In this document: positions 32,084 through 48,076 of the stretch, piece after piece | Position numbering within the stretch: the first letter of the stretch is position 1 | How the letters are laid out: each line of letters begins with the position of its first letter | DNA from: Phycomyces blakesleeanus NRRL 1555(-) | Lineage: Eukaryota; Mucoromycota; Mucoromycetes; Mucorales; Phycomycetaceae | Direction of reading: 5' to 3' | NCBI RefSeq assembly: GCF_001638985.1 | Contig: NW_017265149.1 | Span: 1,111,619 to 1,175,618, forward strand | Length of the DNA: 64,000 nucleotides | The notes under the pieces: generated by a model | Told to the model about the DNA's origin: nothing | Seen by the model: the letters and a program-made list of their open reading frames with translations, nothing else | Database searches by the model: none | Made by a program: the position numbers and the translations under genes

Positions 32084-33970
32084 CTACATCGTCTTACAGC
32101 TGTTTTCTAATGTAAGTTTTTCGCAATTATCTAAATTACCCATATCATACTTCTTCACATAGCCACATCTCAGTGAAGCATAACCTCGGTTGATATCTTT
32201 TACTGATCCATTTGAATAGTCTTGGTTACATGCATAGCTAGTTACTTCCCTGTGGCCAACACGCAGCTTGTTAACATGGTGATACGATTCGAAACTAGTC
32301 TTGCTGTCCTGAGACTCTTCGGTTCCAAATATTCGTAGCTTCACCATATTGTAGTAAAATTTGCATATTTTATAGATGTGGAACCATCGTAATTCGAGCA
32401 ACATCGTCAACAGGCCTCCTCTTGGTAATATCATACTCAAGTCATGTGTTTTTATGGGTTGGAGTGCAAGATTTGGGCGAACAAGCTGTAGTATGTTGAT
32501 GGCATTTCCAGAGTCGCATATCCCGCTGCTCGATGCGTAAAACATAACATTGTTGAGTTGCAATAGGTTGAATCGAGTATAGGACATATCAATAAGAAGA
32601 CTTTTGGTGTCATGAGAAAATTTACCGAATACTTTGATTGTATTCATTCGCATGCACTTGAGATAAATACAGCGAAATGAGATATAATGTAATACGATGG
32701 CACTAATTGTTGCCTTCTCGAATTCAATGCTCTGTAGTCCGTGTATGTTTGGATGACTGTGTATATCTGACGCTGTAGTAACAGAGCTAACTATAAGCTT
32801 TAGCTTCTTTAGTGAATCACACCTGTCCAATAAAAGGTCAATTGCAATAGGGCTTCCGTGGATATCGATATCTAGGTTGACTAGACTACGACAGAAATCA
32901 AATGCCATTGGAATCGAACACGGATCTGAAAAAAAAGATTCCGCCTCAACGTAGAGAGACTCGATAGATTTCAAGCAAGAGCGCATGCTTTCGCTAGAGC
33001 ACAATTGTGCTTTATCTGTAGTATTGTGTTCTCTGTACAGCCCATGACGCATATAATTTAGCAATGCGCCTGATCGAGACAGGGGATCCCAGAAGACGGT
33101 TTTGACCCATTCCTTGGGGAGGGCATTCATATTCAACACGGTCTTAATGTGAGGAAACATACACGGGAGTCTTGATATCATCACAGCTGCTTCCTCTTTA
33201 AATATCGTAGTCGGGACCTTCCAATCACTATTTCTCCATTTTATGGTATTCAGGTTTGGGTATTTTCGAGCAAAATAATATAGCCACCGGAGGTCTACCT
33301 GGCAACTGTCAATAAATAGCTCAGCCAGATGCTTAACATGAAACGTGTTTTGTGTGATGTATGTAATATCGTTTGGCGTAAACTCGGCGAAATTTGCAGA
33401 GACTGAGAGACGCTTTAGTTGTGGCAGGTAATTGTGAAGTGCCTCAAAGTCTTGTAGAGTGTATATTGGATTAGGCGACCAGATAGGTTTGAAATAATCA
33501 AGATGCTTAAGACACGGTAGAAAGGATAGGATTTCAAGGAGTTTTTCTACCGGAATTTGGATTTTTAGATCATCTATTTGAATTATTAGACATGTCAGCG
33601 AACTCCAGTAGCTCCAATCTACTTCGGCTTCAAGGCTTGATTTTGTCAAGGATCTTCCGATAGTATTGAGCTGTTTCAGGCTACAAAAGCACTCTTGAAC
33701 AATTCTCAACTGATCATCTCGGAGAAGAATCATAAGCTTGAGAACTCTGACAAGGTGGCCATTCTTTCGGTACACATTGTGCTGTATATCGGTCAAGTCG
33801 CAGATACTTTCTAGTCTAGCTCTGGATCCAACAACGATTGTGTCCCACAGCGATTCTTCAAAAGGTGTTCTCCATGCTTGACAGACTGTAATACATGATA
33901 ACTTTTGCTTGACCGTGAGAAATCTTGCGATACATGCTATGATTTCAAATGGCAATTGAGATGCTTGCAT
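32084..33970 (-). CDS. F-box/LRR-like protein, 628 aa
   Basis: An intronless frame encoding 628 aa from the ATG at 33970 (MQASQLPFEIIACIARFLTV), chosen because it aligns with the starts of both neighbouring paralogues. An in-frame ATG at 34054 would add 28 hydrophobic residues and is less likely. The F-box occupies residues 4-43 (CQAWRTPFEESLWDTI), followed by leucine-rich segments. It shares the blocks SDPCSIPMAFDFCRSLVNLD and LPCLKHLDYF with its relatives, and the C-terminal RGYASLRCGYVKKY with RGHATLRCEYVGKY-like sequence in the 28-30 kb copy. Likely an SCF substrate adaptor; substrate unknown. The tandem arrangement implies local duplication. Confidence 0.87.
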   Translation of the reverse strand: MQASQLPFEIIACIARFLTVKQKLSCITVCQAWRTPFEESLWDTIVVGSRARLESICDLTDIQHNVYRKNGHLVRVLKLMILLRDDQLRIVQECFCSLKQLNTIGRSLTKSSLEAEVDWSYWSSLTCLIIQIDDLKIQIPVEKLLEILSFLPCLKHLDYFKPIWSPNPIYTLQDFEALHNYLPQLKRLSVSANFAEFTPNDITYITQNTFHVKHLAELFIDSCQVDLRWLYYFARKYPNLNTIKWRNSDWKVPTTIFKEEAAVMISRLPCMFPHIKTVLNMNALPKEWVKTVFWDPLSRSGALLNYMRHGLYREHNTTDKAQLCSSESMRSCLKSIESLYVEAESFFSDPCSIPMAFDFCRSLVNLDIDIHGSPIAIDLLLDRCDSLKKLKLIVSSVTTASDIHSHPNIHGLQSIEFEKATISAIVLHYISFRCIYLKCMRMNTIKVFGKFSHDTKSLLIDMSYTRFNLLQLNNVMFYASSSGICDSGNAINILQLVRPNLALQPIKTHDLSMILPRGGLLTMLLELRWFHIYKICKFYYNMVKLRIFGTEESQDSKTSFESYHHVNKLRVGHREVTSYACNQDYSNGSVKDINRGYASLRCGYVKKYDMGNLDNCEKLTLENSCKTM

Positions 33971-35724
33971 AATGATGAGAGAAAAGAGAAAAAAAGCGAA
34001 TGTCGTTTTGAGATTCCTAACAGAGCTCATGGAGACCTTTTTCTTGGTTGTCAAAGGTTAGTTTGTTGTTATGTGACGTAAGCCATAGCTGTAAGGACAT
34101 ATGCACATGATAGCCCAATATGAAAAGAAGCAATACACCTGCATTTGATAAGGGAAGTTTTGGGATCAAATTTTAAGGGGATGTTCATTTATGCGGATAT
34201 ATCATTAACCGTTATAAATAATACTGGTTTTTGTATATTTTTATTTATTTTAAAATAACTTGTTTGACATGTACTTCTTTAACTTTTTTCAAGTTCATAT
34301 TATTCTATAGATAATACACTATGTCTAAATTATATCTTGCAAGGTAAATATGACAATATATATATACCTTCTTAAGTATAGACACAGATGCGACTTACAT
34401 AGCGTAATATGTCGTTTTTGTCTTTGTTTTTGTTTATCTTTTATTCTTGTTGTTGTTTGTTAAAGGGGTACTTTTAGGGGATAATGTTATTTGTTAAATA
34501 TATATATATATACACAAATAATCAACTTATAACTTCTTTTTAGATGCATAAGGAAGGTAATCGCCAAGTGGGCAAATATAAGGGTACATTTGGAGATCAC
34601 TACGGCAAACAAAATATTTTGATATACTTCTTTAAATGCAAGTCTATATTTTTTCCTTTTACTAATAGAATCTATACCTACCATTCCGGAATAAATCGAA
34701 GCTTCTTTTAATAGAATATTCATAGTTGGTAGGGGTTTTATTTGTTTGTTTTGTTTTGCATCTATTGCATCAAAAAGAAAAACCTTTAATTATATATAGT
34801 GTACTAAATTATTGAAAAACAGAATACATGTATCCCTATTGCACAGTTACCGTTATACTTTGACATTTTTTTTGTCCACGCATTCTGATTCTAAATATGT
34901 ATATACATGTTTACATAAACAAATGCTGAATTTTTACTATTTTATTTATCTTTGTCTCGATAGGTCAGCACATCATTACAGCCACAGTTACTCCAATATC
35001 TGCTTTTCTTTTTTTTATATCTTTAATAAACTACCAACAAGACCCAATCATTCGGGCAAAAGGTCTGTATACATGTGCTACTGTAACAAACTTATTGTTG
35101 TATTACAGCGTTATTCTTTACACAAGTCTCGAGGGACCCCTACCCCAAGGCTTGTCGAATGAAATCGTTTAATTTAATACCTATTCTGTAAAAAATCCTT
35201 AACAAGACATTCAAGAATATCACAAAACAATGAGGCGAACCCTCCTCCCCAGTTTCACGCTTGGCTTTACACTAAGTTTAATGTACCTAGATTAGCCTTT
35301 TTTGTACATATATATATATATATATCTGTGTATGTGTGTGCTTTGTAGGACAGTGTAAACCAACTGAATTCAAGCAGATCTATTGGTGTCCATAATTAAA
35401 ATAATAATAATTATAGCCAAAAAGAAACAATTCTCGCAGACTTAAAATCTATGTCAGTAAAGGTATTCTATAGTACAATAACAAAGTATATGATAGGTTT
35501 ACATTTTTTACTGCTTAAAATTGTTACAGCTTTCACCTTTTCGTTACGCTTTCTAACTTTATAAACTCCAGATAGAGCGCCAAATATTATTATTATTATT
35601 ATTATTTTTATTTTATTAACGATACAAATATCAAAATACTATTACTTGTTTATTTTATTTTTATAAGGAAACAAGGCAAGAGGTTGTGATAATCAAATTC
35701 ACAGAAAGATTAATATTACATCTA
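33971..35724. other. Intergenic, AT-rich; one weak small ORF
   Basis: This gap lies between the F-box gene and the ABCC 3' end. A minus-strand frame from ATG 34723 to 34487 (78 codons, starting MNILLKEASIYSGMVGIDSI) has a TATATATA element about 70 bp upstream and plausible codons, but no recognised family. TA runs occur near 34500 and 35305-35323. ATT repeats occur near 35588. No RNA gene seen. Confidence 0.4.
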
Positions 35725-41187
<5,463 letters not shown>

Positions 41188-44100
41188 CCAACGAAGTGAT
41201 AGATAATAAATGAAGGACGTAATATGTGTTGCTTTTTTGACCTTATAAAAAGATTTTTTAAAAAAAAATGTCGGGATTTTCTTTTTCGTAATATGTAACA
41301 GTTATATTTGTTTTACTGCGGCAAGAATCATTTAAACATCAGTATATGTGTGCTTGCGTGCTTGTGTGCTTGTGTGCATACACAGAATAGAAATAATAGG
41401 TTAACTATTGACTTGAGGACCAATAAATGTGACAATAATCTAATTCTAAATATAATTATACTTTTATTAACATATTCACTTGATTAATAATATAATCATG
41501 TAATAGTGTAGCTCTTGTCATTGGAGATCAATAGATTCGGAGCTAATCTTGGACGACTAACAGGGTTCAAAATAGATAATCAAATGGAGTTTATTTTGTG
41601 TGGTGATAGTTTTGAGTCCAATGTTCTGGCTGATACAAGTATCTCTCTTAAATTTTAGCTCTACAATTGTAATTTAGGGTGTTTTTTAGATGAAAATTAT
41701 TCATACTATACAATCACTACTTCTCATTCGCTCATCTCATTCTTTATTGTTAAGACACTTATACTTTAATTGTACTTTAAAAAACCCAGGCATATAGACC
41801 GATGGTTATTTGAATACACACACATGAGTGTGTGTAACGTTCATCATTCCAACGATCAATTAATCAATCATGTATTATATAGCTCAAACAATAGCCTTTT
41901 TATTATTATTATTAAAAAAAGTCTTGGACTTGCAAGAATTATGCAATATACATTTAGGAAAATAAAAACAAGGACCTTAATACAATCTGGAGCAACTCTT
42001 TGATTATATGCGACTCTTATCATTTCAGAAATGATAATAATGGCTTTAGTAAATGCTACTCTAAATTTCTAAAATTCTAAACACTTAAAAAAGACAATAG
42101 ATATTCTAAAGACGTTAAAATATTTGTATTTCTTTTTAGGTAATATTATTTGTTGATTGATTCCTTTTTATCTATTTTTTGCCTGTTATGAAACAAATAT
42201 GAGTTTTAATATACAAGTATTTTTTTCCGTGGAACAAGAAAATGTATGTATATATATAAAATATTCTACAGGGAATTGGTTTATGTTTCCTGTAAGGTCA
42301 CTTTCAAACCGGTGTCAGCACATTTAATAGATAAGAAGGAGAGAGCCGCAGTAATTTAATGCAAATATGTATTGATATACAAAGGCTAAAATGTCCAAAA
42401 TAGAAAAGCTTTATATTCGTTTTTATTTTGTATTGTTCACTGATTATTTATATCCGTAACTCTACACACAAAGCATTTTTCAGTCTAAAGACCAATGCAT
42501 CTACAAGATAATTATACACTCTTTTTGTACCTTAAATCAATAAAATAAAGTAAAATACACGCGAGTAATTGATATACATCATGTACATCAGAGGTCTATT
42601 GTGTATTCTGAGAATCTTACACACTCAAAGTACCATGATGTTTCACAGAGTATAATCATACTAAAATGTCGTATTCAAGAACAATAACGTTAAGTTTGCT
42701 GCGGTAACTTCAATCAAGCACCTGAAATGAATTAAAATGCATATTTTTAACCTCGTGTAATACAACAGTCGTACTTTATACACTCTGTCTGTTGATATAT
42801 TTCTTTCGTAATATTTGATCGTTTTTCTCTCTTTCTTTTTATCTATACAGCACCACCTGCCTTGTGGTATATTTAGATAACGATTAAATAAAATTGCATA
42901 ATTAATTTCTATAATGACAGTTTTCTGGCTATTAACTTGATGCAATGTACGAGAATAAATTATTTTATTAATTTAAATATAAACTTTTTATTTGTTTTTA
43001 TCTATTCTTTATGAAAAGATAGCAAGCACAATTTGTACTCTAAAAAAGAAAGAAAGAAAGAAAGGAAACGCCTATACCTCCAGGTCTGGATTATCCCATT
43101 TTCTCTTTGTAGATCTAGTCCGGGATCTCGGAGATCGCATAACTTGAAAAGAAAGTAATATATTATAAATTAGTTTATCCCAACAGATAATCACTGGATC
43201 TTTGTAGCAACTATATTATAGAAAGAGCGTTACAAAGAAGGACATCCACTTTGATAAAAAAAAACTATGAAAATGTATATCACACCAAACCCTAAAAGTA
43301 TAATCAAATTGGGTCAATAAGTAATTTGAAACAAATATCTTTAAAGTATCCTTTGACGCCATTTATAGGATCCCAGTATAGTTTTTTTTATACAGTATAA
43401 TCCAAACAGGTTTATTCTTTAAGAAAAAAATACTTGCTCTAAGCAGATATTTAAGAGGTTTGGAACATAAAAGTACTCTCAAACCTGTATGCTTGCTACG
43501 AAATGGTCTATCTTTGCGTATTTGTACTCTAACCAATCGAGACCCTGAGGAAATACGGATCTTGATTACTAGGAGATAAGAAAGAAATGATAATAAAAGG
43601 TTAAAACGTATAGAATGACAGAGACCACACTTTATTTTTAGCAAGATTGTCAATTGGTTATCTGGGCTTGTCTACTATACTTGGCCATATAGTTTTTTTT
43701 TATCATCCTCTAATCAACCTTATTGTTCAATTCTGATACTGAAAGCCTTCACACTTCAAAATGTAATGTAGAATTTGTCCTGAAAAGGACGATTGACTGT
43801 TTCGTGACTAGCATAATTATTCCTTTTTTAGTGTATAATATATGTCGGGATATTAAAATCCAAGTAAAATGAGGACGTCAAGAAAAATAAAACTGTAAAA
43901 TTAATTTGGTAGAATTTAGTCAATTCAAAAAGACATTCATTTTTGTGTGTTTAAATAAACACTGTCAAGGGTGAATAAGTGTATACAAGACCTCTCTGAT
44001 CTCCATTTTTTCTTTCTTCTTTTTGATAGTACAGATTAAAAATATATTTCGAGATTAGTAGCTTTAAATTATAAAGAAGAAACATATTTCATTTATTCAA

Positions 44101-44313
44101 TACCTAATAAAAAGGATTTTTTTTCTTTCTTTTTCAATATTGCTTTAATATTTTATTTTAATGTAGTGTAAATTATCACTAAATTATTGTAAAGTCACCA
44201 AAGAAATCGATATAATGGCGTCACACCAACATTTTTTTGTCGCCTGTGACCTCCCTTTGAGTCCCTTCTTTTGGGCGCGTCTTATACTTGTTCAACTCCT
44301 CCAGTGTACATCA
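41188..44313. other. Large AT-rich gap with scattered weak relics
   Basis: About 3.1 kb with no confident gene. A 48-codon plus-strand frame at 41512-41658 (FGANLGRLTGFKIDNQMEF) and a 21-codon RS-rich minus-strand frame at 43140-43078 (MRSPRSRTRSTKRKWDNPD) ending at a GTATAG donor-like site look protein-like but are isolated. A GTGTGCTT tandem lies near 41345-41378. The ABCC promoter must lie in the first few hundred bases and the RAE1 promoter in the last few hundred. No RNA gene seen. Confidence 0.4.
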
Positions 44314-46075
44314 ATGGACCCTAAAGATTTCGAGGTACATTAGAGAAAAAAAAAGGAATCTTTAGAATTCCAACTTTATCGAGAGTTTTGTCATGAAAGC
44401 TTTCTAAGGAAATCAACAAAGCAAACAGGATTTGGAAATATTATAAAATTGACATTACACATTTTGGGCACACTTATTTTATGTATATACATACATACAT
44501 TTTATTTATTTACTGCGGAAAATGACATTCAAGCGATTCAATGAAATAATTTATTCATTCATTTACGTCTTATGATTTAGGTTACCTCTCCTCCTACTGA
44601 TGGAATTTCATGCCTTAGTTTCTCTTCACAAGCAGACTTTTTGTCTGTAGGCTCTTGGGATAATGAGGCAAGTGTGTACATGACTTTTTATCATTTAGGA
44701 TAATACACACAAATGTACTCATTCAATATCCTATTGTATAATACTGTAATATAATAATAGGTTCGCATATATGAAGTCCAACCTTCCGGAAATACAGTTC
44801 CCAAAGCATCCTATAGTCACCAAGGTCCAGTGTTGGATTTAGCATGGAGCAAAGTAAGCATAAACATATATATATATATAAATATTTATATGTATGCTTG
44901 TTGTTGTTTTTAATTATAGGATGGCACCAAGGTTGTTTCTGCTGGTGCAGACAAAGCTGGAAGAATGTACGATATAACTACCGGACAACCTACCCAGATT
45001 GCACAGCACGATGAGCCTATTAAATGTGTTCGATTTCTCGATCAACCCCAACAACAGATAGTAGCCACAGGAAGCTGGGATAAAACGATCAAATATTGGG
45101 ATTTACGCTCACCACAACCAATTGGGTCCGTTGCACTGCCTGAGAGATGTTATTCTATGGACGTGAAAGGAACATTGTTAGTAGCTGGATGTGCTGAGAA
45201 GCACGTTCCTGTTATTGATCTCAACAATCCAACTGTTATTTTTAAGGTAAAAAATAAAAACTTTCTTTACCCAAGACTATTCTTTTTTTCTGTTTTATCA
45301 CTATATATATATATGTGTGTGTGTGTATGTGTGTATGTGTGTATGTGTGTGTTATTTGGTTTGATTTCTAAAAGGAACAAAATAAAACAAAAAAAAAAAA
45401 GAAATAGACTTATTGAGAATGTGTTGTAATAGCAAAATGTATCTCCTCTCAAATGGCAAACAAGATGTGTTTCCTGCTTTACTACTGGAAAGGGCTATGC
45501 TATTGGTTCTATTGAGGGTCGATTGGGTATCCAGTATATTGAAGACAGAGAACAAAGGTAAGCCTATACTGATAAATAAGTATCAAGTAAATAAGTAATC
45601 GATGAATTAATTAATCAATTAATTAACGAATTACTGCTTTTGTGTGGATATAGCAAAAACTTTTCATTCAAGTGTCATCGAGATGAGCAAAAGAATGTAT
45701 TTGCTGTGAATTCCGTCAATTTCCACCCAATACACGGTACATTCTCCACTGCTGGTTCAGACGGCACAGTCAGTTTCTGGGACAAGGATTCCAAGCAACG
45801 TATAAAGTTGTTTAACAAGGTCAATGGTACCGTTTCTGCTACTGCATTTAATCACAACGGAACAATCTTCGCATATGCAGTCAGTTACGACTGGTCAAAG
45901 GTAAGTAGATGGATCATCTAATTTTTTTTTGAATATTATGAATAACCATAACATGTGTGTATGTGGTGATTTTTTGCAGGGTTACAAATTCGCTCTCCCT
46001 ACAAACACCAACAAGGTGTTTTTACATGCTGTAAGAGAGGAAGATGTGAAGCCTCGTGCTACAAAGAAACGATAA
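44314..46075 (+). CDS. RAE1: mRNA export factor RAE1/GLE2 (WD40)
   Basis: Seven exons (44314-44334, 44581-44667, 44761-44853, 44920-45246, 45433-45557, 45654-45900, 45980-46075) give 331 aa. Rae1/Gle2 is a seven-bladed WD40 protein that binds the GLEBS motif of Nup98-type nucleoporins and acts in poly(A)+ RNA export and spindle assembly. Diagnostic segments are [50 protein letters not shown], the family-specific [13 protein letters not shown] and [15 protein letters not shown], then FKCHRDEQ and [19 protein letters not shown]. The intron after exon 2 begins GC (GAG/GCAAGT), a GC-AG intron. The first exon is short (MDPKDFE), so the usual N-terminal tail is nearly absent; an upstream exon cannot be excluded. 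Confidence 0.93.
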
Positions 46076-47245
46076 GGAGGTCGCCGTCATACCATATTTC
46101 TCACATCACATAGTAAGAGATTGGATGGTTCTTTCTTTTGTTTGGGAGAGCTAGTAAAAAAAAACATTTTCATAAAGGTGGATTCATTTTTTTCTCTGTA
46201 GACAACTAAATTGCAAACCTCCAAGTCAATATCTACTTATATTCTTATTATTTTATGTTATCCACCTTATCCTATTATATATTATCATTTGCTCTCAATT
46301 TATCACACACAAAATAAAAGAAGAGAAAGAAACATACATACGTACATTCATACATTCATACATTCATATATACATATTTACATAAAGAGATTTTTTGTTT
46401 CAATTTTGAAGTAATAAGAAATTATATACTAGTGAATCACTTGTGTTTTATTTAGCGTAATAATGATAATAATAATATTATTATTAAAATCTTAAATTCT
46501 TAAATTCTTTGTGTTTCTAATAGCTGGTACAGCTCTAGTACAGGGAGATCTCTATGTGGGTGGGTGGGCTGGTAGGTGTGTCTTCATATTGTCCCTGATC
46601 GGAGAATATGTTTAATGAAACTATAGCAACAAATAAATATAATATAATATATATATAAATATAAATATTTGATATGTTTGTGAGTGGAGCACTCTAATAC
46701 TTTACCTTGGGTTTTAACAAATCTATGACAATCACATATCACCTATTTTGCTTGAACTAAAGAATACACTGGTAAATTAATGAGCTCGATTGTTAAGCAT
46801 GTGGAGGCCGCACTTTGGAGAAGTGGTGTAACCCATATGGTAACCAATTTGGTAACAAGTGTGGGCAAATAAAGTAAATTATAGTAAAAGATCCATCGGC
46901 ACATCCCACAACTCCTTGTAGATTGGAGAAATGACTGTATAATTTACTATGCTTGAAATTCTAAAAAAAAAGTGTGTGTATTCATTTGGCAAAAAGCACG
47001 GATCATGGTTTTTTTTTAACGCAACGATCTTCACTGGCAAGGAGTCGACAGCTTTGACCACATTTTGCTTATATAAATATATATATATATTTATTTATTT
47101 ATATATTTAACACTCGTATATAAGAAAGCAATTCATTAGATCCACACGTCTTTTTTATAAGCTTCTTTCTTATTTTTATTAGATCCATAAGTCAACATAA
47201 TATAACTGAATTATATCAACATCAATATCAACATCAACACCAACA
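46076..47245. other. Intergenic; RAE1 3' flank and promoter of the next gene
   Basis: Contains (TACAT)-like steps near 46335-46380, AT runs near 46645, and a transposase-like relic (46793-47061, listed separately). A TA-rich stretch near 47068-47105 and ATCAAC repeats (about 47211-47244) lie directly before the ATG of the serine-rich gene and form its likely promoter and leader. Confidence 0.45.
46793..47061 (-). pseudogene. PIF/Harbinger-like transposase relic (tentative)
   Basis: On the minus strand, codons 46927-46876 read SNLQGVVGCADGSFTII, which resembles the first catalytic Asp block of HARBI1-type DDE transposases (G-x-I-G-x-I-D-G-T/S-H). The frame continues to a TAA at 46793. An upstream segment in another frame (VVKAVDSLPVKIVALKK, about 47061-47010) may belong to the same protein. 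It is short, frameshifted and without terminal repeats, so the family call is weak. Confidence 0.3.
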
Positions 47246-48076
47246 ATGACTCGTCCGCATCCCCATTCTGTGCAAGGTCAAAGACTCAACAAAAAACAAG
47301 TCTGTTTATCAAATGATATCTCGGTCGAACCATTTGAGAAATCAAACCACACATCTCGCCCGGGAAATATGAGACAAGCAGTTAGAATGCGTTCTAGCAG
47401 CACTTTTTCTACTAGTGCTAGTATTCCAAGAAGCACCGACAATGTGGCAATTGATGCTCATCCACTAGCTTTTCCTTATCACAACGATACAATCTTCTTA
47501 CCGACGGTAGAATCTGGTCGAACTAGATTTGATAGCATCAGCACTTCTTCTTCTATGCAAATCAGCCGAACTCCTAGTCCAGCATTATCTACATCTTCTT
47601 CTTCATCGGCTGCTTCATTTACTTCGACACCCGAATCAAGTCCTTGTTCAAAACATGTTTTGACCGAAAATAACAATATTACATTAAAATGTGAGGCTTG
47701 TCATCGAGATAATGCCGATGAACGCGTCAAGAGACGCGATACCCGAATAAGCAGCTTTTTTGGCAGGGTCGACCTGTTCTCTAATACCCGAACCCCGGAT
47801 ACTACCGTTACTGACAGTCCAGTCACCTGCCACCAATGTCACCCTTGTAATCAGTCCACAATACCAGTTGGATCATCACCAGGATATTTAGCGGAGACTG
47901 CCAAAAAAGAATCTCGATCAACTTTCAACACCTATGCGCCCTCCAGTTTCTCATATTCCAGAACGCCACCGCCTTCTAAAAGCTACATGTCCTTTGCTTC
48001 TTTTAGCATCCCGGAGTCAAGTCGTCAGCTGTGTATCCGGTTCTTGAAGAAACTTATGCCTTCAAAAACCTCATAA
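47246..48076 (+). CDS. Serine-rich orphan protein with Cys pairs, 276 aa
   Basis: A single exon from ATG 47246 to TAA gives 276 residues. I do not recognise a family. The protein is rich in Ser/Thr/Pro with a poly-Ser stretch near residues 120-128 and many SP/TP sites. Two Cys/His-rich clusters are visible: CEACHRDNADE (about 150) and CHQCHPCNQ (about 196-204), which could bind zinc. It ends with an amphipathic basic segment (RQLCIRFLKKLMP). Low complexity and S/T-P density suggest a disordered, phosphorylated regulator, but that is inference. The leader carries ATCAAC repeats running into the start codon. Confidence 0.7.
   Translation: MTRPHPHSVQGQRLNKKQVCLSNDISVEPFEKSNHTSRPGNMRQAVRMRSSSTFSTSASIPRSTDNVAIDAHPLAFPYHNDTIFLPTVESGRTRFDSISTSSSMQISRTPSPALSTSSSSSAASFTSTPESSPCSKHVLTENNNITLKCEACHRDNADERVKRRDTRISSFFGRVDLFSNTRTPDTTVTDSPVTCHQCHPCNQSTIPVGSSPGYLAETAKKESRSTFNTYAPSSFSYSRTPPPSKSYMSFASFSIPESSRQLCIRFLKKLMPSKTS

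Noticed and set aside
43078..43140. RS-rich 21-codon exon-like frame (minus strand)
   Set aside because: No in-phase second exon of meaningful length was found; too short to support a gene.
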